A program made the position numbers and the translations under genes. Shown here one piece after another: positions 12,329 through 24,400 of a DNA stretch of 64,000 nucleotides (within the stretch, counting starts at the first letter, position 1; the number at the start of each line of letters is the position of its first letter). Origin of the DNA: Neelides folsomi (taxonomy: Eukaryota > Arthropoda > Collembola > Neelipleona > Neelidae); the NCBI GenBank assembly GCA_034687125.1, contig JAQGBZ010000059.1, positions 177,053 through 241,052 on the forward strand, in the 5' to 3' direction. The notes beneath the pieces are model-generated. The model was not told the origin of the DNA. It did no database searches and saw only the letters and a program-made list of their open reading frames with translations.

Positions 12329-12445
12329 CCGGAGGACAAGGAGAACGGAGGAAAGGGCAATAATCTGGACATGAAAGAAAATGAAGAAGTGGGAGAGATT
12401 AATGGAAACTCATCTTCATCCAATTTCCTTGAGGAAAATCAATAA
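12329..12445 (+). other. Possible orphan terminal exon, acidic reading frame
   Basis: A pyrimidine-rich acceptor (GTTGTCTTTTCAG, ending 12328) is followed by an open phase-0 frame of 38 codons rich in E, N, S and G (start PEDKENGGKG, end SNFLEENQ), ending at TAA 12443-12445. The stop overlaps an AATAAA hexamer. No partner exon was found upstream, and its phase does not fit the antisense gene further right. It may be a real exon of an unidentified transcript or chance. Confidence 0.2.
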
Positions 12446-13183
12446 AAAGGGGAAGAAGCATCTCGTTCCGTTCTTCACCACTTCACCCCCATCATCATTC
12501 ACCCGCCCAATTGGCAAATTAGATAGGTTCCCTTTGTAATTAACTTCCAATTTCCCCTAATCCACTCTCACTCCCCAATTGGCACATTAAACATCTTCAA
12601 CCGTCAATTTAATTCACTTGGATTGGAATTGGATTCCCAATTCTAATTTTGACAAATTGGGTCATTAATAACTTTAATTACAAAACTTTAAGCGAACAAA
12701 CTTAAATTTTGAAATAAATAATATAATTTACATATTCATTACAAGTATGGAAAACAAACAATCAAATAAATGTTAAACATGAAGCACGCTTATTTAAAAC
12801 ACAATAATACCTAAGTAATTCTACTAAGTATGTACTAGGTATTTACAATTATGTAGTCCAAAAAATGACGTTGTATTTATAAACAAAAAAGGTTTACAAT
12901 ATTACAAGTGTATTAGTAAGAGCTTTTTCATAAATATTGTAACTTTTAACTAAAATGGCTTAAAAACTATCAGTAAATATTACAAATAACTAAAGTATAA
13001 AAAAGTTATTGTAATACATAGAAGGATTGCAAGAGAAAGTGTTAATTCCAAATTATGTGATTTTTAAGGCATATGTAAAATTAATTACAAAATCCACCGA
13101 TAGCTATTATGTATTTGTACGAAGCTCGAATTGTACAGAGTCAAATTTGTCAATTCAGTGGAGGAGCAGTGATGGACATTGAG

Positions 13184-16100
13184 TTAAGAAGATGTTGGAA
13201 CAGGGTCGTAGCGTTTGTTTTGTGGCAAAATCTGTGGCTCGTCTCGGATATTTCGCCAGTGGCATATTGAAAAGACGACCAAGAGAAGCTGAAGAAAGAA
13301 AAACACAAATATTGGTAAATAACATGCTACAAGTTGAATACCTAATTTGTATTTATTCAGGTACTTGTTAAAAATTGAAAAAGCTGAAAAAAATAAAATA
13401 TAAGCTAAGTTCATGAAAATTGCAGGATTTTATACTTAGGAAATGAAAAGAACAAGGAAAGAAACTTGAGCTTGGAAATGGAATGGAACTCTCTTGAGAC
13501 TAATAATTGGGAAGTAGAAAAAATATTTCTTCATTATTTTTTAACCGCCCAAATAGCTGTCGAGATTCTCTATTCACTCCCTTAATGCTTTGCTCTCGCT
13601 CTTAATTTGTTTTAATCAATAATGCTCCAGGGGAGAGAAGATTGGAAAAACTTCCACATTTAACCTCTTTGTTTTAGATATGCAAAATCCCGAGTGGTGA
13701 TTGCAATATTAAGGAAACACGAACCTGGAGACAAGCACAGAAAATGGCGATTCCTCCGATCCACCCGGCCCGCTTTTCCATGAATACGGAAAACCTCTCC
13801 ACGCACCCATCTTGATAGACGTTCCCACTCACCGCGTCCCGACAATAGTCGGAAATGGGAAGCCGAGCCCTTTCGTAATCTTGATAATTCACAGACCCGC
13901 AACACCCGACCTACAGACCCATTTTAATTAGCATTAAAGCTTCCTCTCTCGATGTGTTATTTTACTTTTTCCTGGATGAGCTGAAGAATACGATTGGATC
14001 TTGGATTGTAATTGGAGTCGAGGATAAGTTCGTTGAAAGTTGTATGGAGCCAAGGAGTGATGCCGGAGTTCTTTGAACCATTCCGAATCGTAAAGATCCC
14101 TCCAGCAAGTTCCAAGATGATCGCCGCAAATACAAATATCCCTGACTGGAATGGGGAAAATAAAAAATCAAATGAATAATCTAAGACTCGAAAATTTAAT
14201 TAATTCCAGTCCAAATATTCAATGTAATAATCTGGTTAGCAAAGCTGTTTTAATAGATTAAATTTCAAATCATTTCAACTAAACAGTTCCTTTATGGGTG
14301 AATTTTAATTCTCTCATTGTGGGAATTTACCTTCCTAATTAAATGAAATCAATTTAATATACATTATTTAATACTTCATCTGTTTAAACTTTCATGATAA
14401 AGGCCCATGTAATGGAGTTGTGTGCATATAAATTCCATATGTATTTTTATGCCCACGTTCTATCTCCACTCCACATTCATAAATAAATGGATGAGTCATA
14501 TGGAAAACGGGCACTTGTTAAATGTGGATATATGTATTTGGAGAATATTGTTAAGATAAATATTTCAGTGCCAGGATCCAATCCTATTCCTCTCTTTCAA
14601 ATAAATATTTCATATCCCTTACAGCATAATACAAGAAAATGAGGAACTCTTGGGATCTGAAGTCCTTTTGCTGGAGAATGTTCCCGAACACTTCATGGAG
14701 CCTCCCTTTCTCGATCCTTGGAGAGACGCAGTTGAGGAGGAGAATCAACGATCCAAACATGAAGAAGACGAAAGAGAGCGAAGTGAGGCTCAAATTCTGC
14801 TCAAGGATCGTATTATTTCCCATTATAGGTATTAATATATCTCTTCAACTCTTCACAACAAAACCCGCTGCCAAAGATGAGCGTCGAAATATGAAAAGTC
14901 TCGGTATATAAATTGTTGAATCAATATTTGAATTCCCTTTTAATGATCTCATCCCTATAAAGGGAACTGATGAGCCGTTGGAGAGCAAAAGGATGACCAC
15001 TTCTCCATTACACACGCTTCATTTGCAAATATATATTATGCATGGTTGGTACTTTGGAGGGAATATTTTCATATCATTTTGATGCCACCATTGCCGCAAT
15101 TCCGTAGATACTCATGTATTATAAATTATACTCATTGTATCTATTATTTGGTAATGACGATTGGCAATGAGGGTTTTTGGTTCAAGGGATCGGAATAACT
15201 CATTATGTGTATCTAACCTTTACCACATATATGTAAAAGGCGAACACAAAGCATTAGATATGTATTTACATACTTATACTCTATACATGTACATACTATT
15301 TATGCACATATTGTACTTATCTACTATATATTGTACACTTATGTATATCTATTGTACTTGTATCACTATGCATATTACGTGTACATAACTAAATAAATAT
15401 ATCAATTTATGTGCAAAGTACATTTTTGTATGTCAACATATCGTAATTGTGTTACTGTTGTGTATGAATAATTTATAGTCCATCTTTATCAGTCTTTGCT
15501 GATAGACGTAATCTGTTGGATTTAAACTCCTATGAGGCCTATGACGAATCTACAATTTTTGAGTTAAATTTTATGTGTGGGCGATTGCTCCACTCGGCGA
15601 AGAATTGGAGATGCCAAGCCAGGTACATTTGATCGATTTATTTATTATTACATACTTTATAAAGACACATGAATAAGTTCGTACATTTATATAAACCTGG
15701 GAATTCTCCGAAGCTAATTATATTTAAAGAGGAATTCTTTAAATAAATTAATATGCGGATGCTCAATTTTGATCTTTGATTTTCCTAATGCGGATCGACT
15801 CATTAAATTAAATTCTTCTTCCACTTAAGCTCCTTTCAAAATTCAACAAAAGCTTATTTTAATGAACAAAATATGTGATCCTCAAAGGATAAAATTTATA
15901 TTACATTCAGCAGAAAAGAGGATTTTGCGAAAAACATTTAATGTTTCCCATATTTGTCCAATTCCCGGAATTAGTTATTTGTTCAAAAAAAGAACATTTG
16001 AATTGAAATTTGGAGAAAAGTTGAAAAGAAAAATGTGGGTGCTTAGATTCAATTAAACTCCCATATGTAGGAAATTTGTTTCTTCAGTAAAGAGAATTTT

Positions 16101-17086
16101 GTAATACATACACTTGTATATTGTAAGGTTCCTCAAAACCCTTTCAACAATGTTTTCTCAAGAGGGATGTTCTCTCCGCTTGTCTTTCTACGAGGATTTC
16201 ATGGAAATTGAAAAGAAAGCTCAAATTCTCTCTTCATTTTCTAGAGGTCAACTTCCATTGTTTACTTTCGCTCTTCCTTCCTTCCTTCCTCTCAGAGACT
16301 TGACATCCCACACATTAATCTCCCAACAACAACTCAATTCCTTTTCACAAGTAAAAATAAATCTTCAACATTTGTAATAAACCCAAATACCTACCCAATT
16401 TGTCCTTAATTGTCAAATATGCAATAAAAAAACCTTTTAACTCATGAACATTAAAATCTGACTCACCAACTTCAAAAATTATATTTCTATTTAAATCCCT
16501 AAATGTACCATACTTATTATGAGCACTTGTTGCAAATCCTTTCAAGGGAAAAAGATTTAATTTTGTAATTTCATTTTGATGAAATAAAATTCTTTGTCAA
16601 TTTATATGTACCTATGCAGTATAATTTCTCTGATTTTCTCTGTATTGTATCTAATATGATTTATATCAACATATAAATACGTACATGTAGGCATGCTAGA
16701 TATCAAACATCTAATACACTTACTGTACAGAGAAGCTTTGAGTTTGACATGAGAGCTCCGCAGCAGCCGCAAAAGGACACGATGACGGTGATGAGGCCGG
16801 CCGCCATGAGAATGTACAGCCCAGTCCAATACTGACTCATTCCAATTTCACTGATCCATTCCTTCACCTCATTTTCCACCCGCATCCAAACGGCCAGAGA
16901 GAAAATAAGTGCCCCAAGAATCTGAAACATTCGATTGAATTCAATTACAACTTTACCTGGTTGTTCTGAATCCTCATCAGTCCGGAATTAATGAGGGAAT
17001 TTTATAAATCAACTTACACCGCACAACATGTTCACAATGATGACGGAGATCATGAGACAATTCTCGCTAAATCCTCCTTTGCCCAT
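13184..17086 (-). CDS. Tetraspanin
   Basis: Five exons: 17018-17086, 16724-16921, 13966-14145, 13725-13910 and 13184-13288, phase 0 at every junction, encode 245 residues. Tetraspanins are four-pass plasma membrane organisers that assemble receptors and adhesion proteins. Seen in order: N-terminus with NCLMISVIIV opening TM1 (about 10-36), a small first outer loop, TM2 (about 57-80) followed by CGCCGALM, TM3 with FVFAAIILELAGG (about 90-110), and the large extracellular loop with the CCG motif at 152-154 and further cysteines at 172 and 185 (DYC, DGC). These give the four-cysteine signature. TM4 is at about 197-220, then a short tail ending YDPVPTSS. Intron 2 (14146-16723, 2.6 kb) contains a separate plus-strand gene. 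The tetraspanin subfamily was not determined. Confidence 0.93.
14487..16377 (+). CDS. Unidentified gene nested antisense in tetraspanin intron 2
   Basis: Best model: exons 14487-14533, 14625-14828, 15506-15622 and 16128-16377, encoding 205 residues. The second and third exons are the firm part. Exon 14625-14828 follows TTACAG, ends AG|GTATTA and reads as a charged, probably helical segment with LLLENVPEHFMEPPF and WRDAVEEENQRSKHEEDE. Exon 15506-15622 (in phase) continues NLLDLNSYEAYDES and GRLLHSAKNW. Exon 16128 on carries RLSFYEDFMEIEKKAQIL. A donor at 16246/16247 (GTCAAC) could end that exon earlier, but the open frame runs to TAA 16375-16377, with AATAAA at 16423-16428. The first exon (ATG 14487, MDESYGKRALVK) was chosen by phase only. 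No signal peptide or membrane segment is seen. I do not recognise the family. Confidence 0.55.
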
Positions 17087-18340
17087 TTTCCCGAATTGGA
17101 TTTTGTTTGAAGTCTTTTCAAATTGCACCTCCCTTTGAGAGATGAAACAAACGTTGGGAAATGGTGAGCACACAATTAATGAAGGAATGAAATGGCCGAG
17201 CTGCCCGAGTCCCAATCACCCCTTTTTCACAATTGAGCTCAAACGAGGGGGATTTTGGTGAAAAGGAGAAAGATAGGAGCAGGTGATAAGGATAAATAGG
17301 AAGAATTCAGGTTACTCATGCTCATTATCTCACCATTTTTCATTACACCTTCCTTTGATTCACTCGGGATGTTGGGGGTCTGTTGACTTATACAAATGAG
17401 ATAATATTCCCAGATAAATGAGGATTGATAAAAGGCAAGAAGGTAAAAGAGACTAATCTTTGGCAAACAGAGAATGAGGATGAAATTATTATTATATCAT
17501 GTTTTGCATCCTCTATTGCTCATTCTTCTCTGTACGTTTGCAAATACAATTCGTCCTGCTTTTCACTTAATGCTATGTGTGTTTAATTACATTACCTCCG
17601 CTATGTAATCAACAGGCTTTGCATATTATTATGTATTAATAATCTTTGCTATTCTGTAAATTTAAAATGGCCATGCTTTTGTAATTATTATGAATATGAA
17701 TATAGTAATTACTGCTAAATTAAAATTTCATACTACTTATATTTCATATTTAACAACATTATTATTTTATATATTGTTAAAATATATGCACACAGAATAT
17801 AGGTATTATTATTTCATATGTTACATGTTATGTAAAATATGTATGTATGTATCCGATCATATACAAAGATTCTAGCTTAAATCATCTTGATGCAAATATT
17901 CCATATTTAAAGAGTTAGATACAGAATGATTTCATTTTGAATTTTTTGAACAAAAATCCAAGAAATAAAATATGAACATATTTACAGCTTCCTCAAGTTA
18001 TGATCCATTTACATATCGAATGCTGAAGTTAACAAGAGACTTTTCCTCATTTGTGTTTCTTTGACTTGACCTTATACGATATCAATAGCTTTCAGATTAA
18101 ATTCGCTTTACATGATATTGTGCGCAATCTTCCTTCGTGAATTTCCTATTGAACCGAGGGCTCACAAAGATAAGTTTCAACCTTCGACCGGGTTTGAAAT
18201 CTTGAAAACCCTCAAGTTCCCCTCAAGTTATTCAACATCGGCATTTTATTTATTGGATTTTATATTCAAAACTTTCCTTTATTTGACTCTATTTCTAGTA
18301 ACAAAATACTTGTCAAGTTTTAACAGCGCAAAGGGGAACA
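17087..18340. other. Divergent intergenic region, tetraspanin and four-TM gene
   Basis: About 1.25 kb between two divergent start codons, so it should contain both promoters. The sequence is AT-rich. I see no TATA box I would defend, no exon with family support and no notable repeat apart from short ATGT runs near 17840. Confidence 0.4.
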
Positions 18341-20241
18341 ATGCCAGAGTCAGCAATTCTAAAAGGGAAATTGCAAACGTACCAACTGCGGATTTTGGTC
18401 ACGCAGATCCTCTTAATAGTAAGAACACGTTTAAATTTCTCCATTTTACTAAATAGGCAATAACATTTCATTATCAATAATAAATGAAGTTTCGGATCTC
18501 GGTTCAGCCTTTGAAATCATCGTTTTACTCAAGTAATATAAAGGAGCTAATTATCATAAATTGCAAATCTTGAAATGGTTACGATTTGTTTAAGGGAATT
18601 GGCGGAGCTATCTTCGGCGTTGGGATTGCCAACAGAGGGGTCATGCGAATTACCCTTTATAGATCTAGACATGTGGTAAGGGTTCTTTTGCTAATCTCCC
18701 GCATCTCCTCCGCTCTCCGATCTTCCCATGTCCTTATGTCTTCATTCTCTTCATTAAAGGTTGCTGGAGTTCTCAATTTGACGCTTATGGCAGGATTGAT
18801 TCAAATTTTCGTCGCCGGGTTCAACTGCTTCTCGGCGTGTTGGGAAATTATAGCACTTGCGATCGGGGTATGGAAAACACACAAATTTATATTAATGCCC
18901 TTTATTCCAAATATAAAACGGGTAATGAATGCGAGTGCATTAACCATTATGCTTCTTCAAATTAACGAGATGAAATTGAAGAAGGGAGGTAGTGAGAAGT
19001 CGTGTTTTCCAAGTAAATGAAATTCATTAAATTTCAAGGCTGGAATGTTTGGTCAAGTCCGCAGGGCTGAGCAGTGCTGTGATCATCCTTCACCTCGTTG
19101 GGATTGGAGCTGGAGTTTACTTGAATTATGAAGCAAAGAATCTTGTAAACGAAGAATCAATACACCCATGGACGGTCCTCGAGTGTCGGGATCATCCCTG
19201 CATTGATGCCATGGCTGTATACATGAAGACTTTCATGCTTCCTCAGCTTATTCTCATTGCCATTGCCGTTATCATTCAAGTGAGCTACGTTTTGAATTAT
19301 TAGTTTTTAAATTATTTTTGTATCACTTACAATGTACTAAAAATGTATGTATTTACCAAGGTCTGTATATATCCTTATATTATCCTTATATAATAATATA
19401 ATAAATATTTATTATATTATTATATATATACATTACACACAAGTATTTAATTTGTTATTTAAGGGCATTGGGGTATTTTTCATCTTTCGGTTCACCCTTT
19501 ATCTCAATTTGAGTCGAAGAAGAGCAATAAAGGCAAAGGCTGATTATTTGAAAGAACAGAATGCAAAAACGGCTCTTTCAAAACTCGAAGACCCCAAAGG
19601 GAAACCAAGAGTGGAAATCCCGACAACGCAAACACAATCTCAACTCGCCACACCTGTTTCAATTCTCAAAGGTTTTAATTTACATAGTTGGAAAATAATC
19701 TCGAGTCCTGATTCTATTAAAATCCTTTCATCGTATTAAGAAGCTTTAAATATTGATCACTATATCAAAAGATGCGAAAGCTTTAAAATCTTCAAACCCT
19801 ATCGCTAATTCCCTTTGACCTACATTATTAATCTTAAAAGAAAGGGGTCATGAGATTCAGGCAAAATCTATTTGTTTGATTTTTAGGATCGGAAGAGCAC
19901 AGTTATATGCCTGCATCTGGAGGATCTCTCAATTATGCAGACACTATAGCTCCAGCCGAAATCTCCAAAACGAAGGCTGAACATCCCCATGTAAAAATTT
20001 ATTTAATTCTTTTAATTTTTATTTTAAAAAGACTAATAAAGACACTCTTACACAAATCATACTTATTTGTATCATTTTCTTTAATGATTTATAATTTGGA
20101 ATATTTTTACAGTCCATTTCTTTCGATGCAAACGTTCATACACGCTATTTTAATCCTGAGGGCGCTGTTGACGAAGTACCAGAAGAAAACAATGATGGAA
20201 TCGAAAAGCTCATGCTACAAGAAATCAAAAAATCTAAATGA
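18341..20241 (+). CDS. Four-transmembrane protein of unknown family
   Basis: Seven exons: 18341-18418, 18595-18675, 18760-18867, 19058-19279, 19464-19671, 19887-19990 and 20113-20241, all in phase, encode 309 residues. The N-terminal exon MPESAILKGKLQTYQLRI joins the next to form TM1 (about 17-38, LLIGIGGAIFGVGIA). TM2 is about 54-74 (LMAGLIQIFVAGF), TM3 about 91-111 (SSAVIILHLVGIGAGVYL), and TM4 about 152-175. The TM3-TM4 loop is about 40 residues with two cysteines (LECRDHPC). The C-terminal tail (about 130 residues) is hydrophilic, with T/Q/S-rich and acidic parts, and ends LMLQEIKKSK. The fold resembles tetraspan families such as claudin, clarin or tetraspanin, but the CCG motif is absent and I cannot place it. 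AATAAA is at 20287-20292. The start of exon 4 was set by phase: an earlier AG (19037-19038) would shift the frame. Confidence 0.78.
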
Positions 20242-21404
20242 ATGTTTAAGTTGAAATCGAATAATTATTTGTTATATTTATGTGCTAATAAACTATATAT
20301 TTATAAATTTATTTATTTAATGGAAAAGAAAATATTTCTCATTTTTAACTATGTAGTATTAATCTGATAAGTTTAGAGTAGGATACATATAAGAGATTGA
20401 AAGAATTGTCGTAGTTTATTTGACATGGATGAAAATGAAGGACCACAATGAGATTCTTTTTGAAATTATTTTTAATTTTTAGTCGATTCATTCTATACGA
20501 ATATTCAGTTCCACTACTTTTACTCACACAAGTTATTCAAAATGAGCGAATAAGGAAAAAGAGAATAAATTTAAAAACAAACTAATAAGATTAGAGAGCT
20601 TTAAAGCAGACACCACCTCGGCATTTTCTTACACCACAACAACTTGACACTGTTTTTATATATAAACATTTAAAGTAAAAGTAATTTATAATTCACTCGA
20701 TCCATTCAAACGAAATCGTGTAAACAGTTTGTAATCAAAATTGTTTAAAATCTTTAAGAGTAAATGGTAAGTTACAATTTGATTGATATATACTTTTTAA
20801 ATATTAATATGCGAATGCTACTCTCAACACTTCTTACTTCTACAGGTACTTAAATACACATTTTACTTAAATGTTCGAATAATGAAAATTTCATTAATTA
20901 GATATAAACAAATTGATTATATTTATATCTTTATTTATCTAACTATTTATATATGGTTATAAAGCTGTAGGTATATTTAAAGTATTATGTATTAATATAT
21001 CGATATGATATTACAATTTAATATGTACAATCGTTTTAAATATCATATATGTTAGGTATGTAAAAATGCATTATTATTTTATTATCCATTATTTCACATT
21101 GAAACATTCTTAATATATAGCAAAAAATTGTCTTGTACAATTCATCATTTAACACCGTTATATGAGAGTAATAAGGAATGTATAATATATATATTCTATA
21201 GGTATGTATGTATGTAGAAATTGTATAAAAATGCATATATGTACAAACACGTATATGAAAGTATGTATTAGTTATATAAAAAGTATCATGTGGTCCGAAT
21301 CGCACAATATTTTGATTATGCACACGTGGTAAAATTTGAGATTGAGGATTTTTGCGAAGTAAATTTCAATATGGTTAGAGTTATGAAGAAGATGTCCAAA
21401 GAGT
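20242..21404. other. Intergenic, between convergent gene ends
   Basis: This contains the four-TM gene's AATAAA at 20287-20292 and the 3' flank of the large minus-strand secreted-protein gene. It is AT-rich with short TATGTATG runs near 21200. No exon or structured element was recognised. Confidence 0.5.
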
Positions 21405-24400
21405 TCAACCAAGATAACCATAAGGTCCGGCGTTGAAGAAGCTTGGTATGGCAGCTGTAGATTTGACAGGAACAGACGTCGTGACGTAGGTCGTCACCTT
21501 TGTGGGGACGACTCTCGTTGAGAAAAGAGTCGTTTGCGTTGGCTTTGCCCCAAATAGAATCCTCAGCGTTTTCGATTCCACAATCGTCGTGACGGTATTG
21601 ATGACGACGGGATGGGATGTAACTTCGAAAAGCGGCTGGTTCTGAAGGAGATTTGGAGGAGGGAAAAAACCTGCTCCTGGAGTTGGCACATTCGAATTCG
21701 CTTTAAAGTATTGGATGAAGGAAATTTGCTCCGGCGTCAGCCCCACCAAATTCGCGTTAACTGACGACTCCTTTTCCTTCACTTCTTCCACCTTCTTGGC
21801 TCCCTTTGACACTACAAAAGGTTTCTCGTCCATCGTGCTGGGATCAAAATCTGAACCAACGGACGTCAATTCCTACAATTGAAAAAAACTTTCAAATCCC
21901 TTCACATGTGTTTCCAATCAGTAATTCCAATCATTGACAAATCATTTAGTAAACGTCGATTAAATAAAATGAATGGGTTACGTCAGGAGGGGCGAGGATG
22001 TGTTGGTAATTCGCCTCATTTTCATCCGTGTCAGCTTCAGAGGAAAGGAGTTGTTCCCGATGTTCCGAACCAGCCTCCTGTCAATCATAGGTTAATAAAA
22101 TGTCTTTGGCATATTGTGGATTGGTGAAAAACCTGAAGGGCCGTGTTGAACTCTCGCAGAGATTTCGTTGGGACAAACTGGTAGAGATCGAATGGAGGAA
22201 TCGTCTTGTGGGCCGTGACGAGTCTTGTGATGAAATATGATTGTGTGAGGGTGTACATGGTCGTTTCTCCTTCATATAATACTGGTAAAATACTTGTCTT
22301 CAACATGAGCTGTAAGAATAAAAATTATTAATATATAGTTAAATATATTATATGAATATTAAATAATATTATTGCAATATAATTCTCAAATTGAAATATA
22401 AAATAACTTTCATTAATGAGAGTGAATTGATCAACAATTTTGAACCTGAGTTGTACTGAATGTCTGAGTAACAGTTTCTAAAGGTGGGGTTGACATGTCG
22501 CCTCCAAGGGAGATGACGGGCAGCGTGGCCACGTCATTTGAACCTTCAAGGATCCGCTCGTACGGGGCCTTCGTGGCCAAAATGTTTTCAAGGCTTGCTT
22601 CTAAGTGAGAAGCGCTTGTTGGCTTGATGTGGTCTTTGGTGAAGGTCTTGGTGAGAGTGATGTAACGTGTGTTTTTGACATTGCCTGCCTGGAATACGTA
22701 AGGGGACCGGATCGTGGCGATTTCAAGGAATTTCTCCAAATCTGAAAATTCTGTTGGGGTTACGGTGGACACTCGGAGGGTTTGTGGGAGAAGTTCGGGT
22801 TCGGCGTCGTTGACCAACTCGTTGCTCTCCGTCCGACTTTCCTCCAAAGTTTGGATTTCCCCTGGGGAGGACTCGGGGTAACTGTTGTAGTAAACCGGGC
22901 TTTGTGGGATTTCTCTCTTTTCATTTCCCAAGATTTGAGTCTGAGGTGCTGCCAAGAGCTCTTCCTCTTCCGTTTTAATAATGTTCACTTTGGGTTTGGG
23001 TGACGGCTTGTACCTCCATCGTCCTGTGGGTCTGTTCAGCTTGAACCTGTAAATTGAGGTGGAGGTCGTTGGTTGGATGTATTGCTTCACTGAGCTGCCA
23101 AAACTTCTTGATTTGAAAGAGGTCGGGGAGTCTGAGCTTGACTTCCCAACGCTTCTCGTCCGAGCTCCTCCAGAGTTGAATCGCCTGGTTGGAGTGGCAG
23201 AAATCACGCTGCTGTAAACGCTAGTTGTTGCAGTATCTTCGTTGCTTTGTTTGCTGGATGGCCTTCTTGACCGGAATCGACCTGAAGATCGGCGACTATT
23301 GTCTTCGGCAACGGGTTCAAATGAATTTTGCTTTGATTCTCCCAATTCGTTTGATTCTGTTGAAGATGATGGCCTAAACAAAACATTATCACGATGTTAA
23401 TTTAACATTATAAAGTAAACTATACAATTAGGTAAACTAGTGGTAAACAATAACTATACAGGCAAACTAACAAGACTCTATATATGTACAAGTAAGTAGA
23501 TATTTAAGGTTAAATACTATACATTTACTAATATATATTTTTACTGATCGATAATAAGCATTAAGGGCATATTATAATAGATATTATAATATACTTATGG
23601 TTAAATTGAAAATGAATGATTTGATGGGAACGTACCTGTTCCTTTGTGAGAATCTGCTCACGTAGTCATTTCTGTTTTGTTGTCTGAATTGCTTTCTGGT
23701 CGGCGTGGCTGTGACGATTACGTCAAAGGATTTGGCTGGAGATACATCCACGTAGAGTTGTGGTTGACGAGAGTAGGCATTTGGACTGGCTATGGGAGAA
23801 ATATAAATCTCTGCCTTTTTCTCTTTTTGAGGCAAAACATAAAGAGTTTGGTCTTCTGAGGCTGTTGGTGAAGGGTCGACGTCGACAATTCCTTTTCCTT
23901 CCGTTTCATCATCTCCTTCTTCGTCTTCTATAAGGAAACGCATTTGTGATAAATCAAATAAATCAAAAAATGTTAAAATATTCAATCTTTAGGTAAAAAG
24001 CCAATATAAATGTGCATATCTATAACTACAATTACATATAAGTAAAGGTAAATACACAGTGATTACTCACAATAATGATTTTAATATAATACGAGTATAA
24101 TACTAATCTGGAATTTCATGGGTTCAAATTACGTATATTGAAATTTGTAAAGCATTTTCACAAGTAGCTATCATTAAAAATTTAATTATTTGCAGATGCT
24201 TACTACGAGCTTCCTCACTATTTAATTCAGAGTTTGATGAAGAAACTACGGATTGTTCCGTTTGGATTTCGGGTTCTGATTCTTTTGGAGGTGGAAGAGG
24301 TGCCGGGATAGCAGTAATTTGTGCAGGTGCTTTGGTCGCTGTCACTACAAATTTGCTTAACACGCTTGTGGTCGACTCCACCACAGCGTTTACAATCGCG

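Larger units (their letters stand above)
9517..13183. other. Intergenic gap between TP53I11 and the tetraspanin gene
   Basis: Mostly very AT-rich sequence with no recognisable gene. Two parts stand out and are listed separately: a GC-rich structured element at about 11100-11600, and a coding-like segment at 12329-12445 after a good plus-strand acceptor. The TP53I11 promoter presumably lies just right of 9516. CCAATTGGCA occurs twice, near 12510 and 12577. Confidence 0.5.

Noticed and set aside
14584-14823. Minus-strand frame with a hydrophobic stretch, considered as a tetraspanin exon
   Set aside because: The tetraspanin joins perfectly without it (exon 16724 to exon 14145 reproduces TM3), and the plus strand of the same bases is a spliced exon of the nested gene.
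15862-16056. 64-codon plus-strand frame between nested-gene exons
   Set aside because: It has no good acceptor or donor in the required phase. Exons 15622 and 16128 join correctly without it.
18112-18456. 114-codon frame from 18112
   Set aside because: The correct first exon of the four-TM gene lies in another frame (ATG 18341), with a signature donor and phase match. This frame has no support.
18676-19020. Read-through of four-TM exons 2 and 3 into introns
   Set aside because: Consensus donors end both exons earlier, and the extensions are intron-like.
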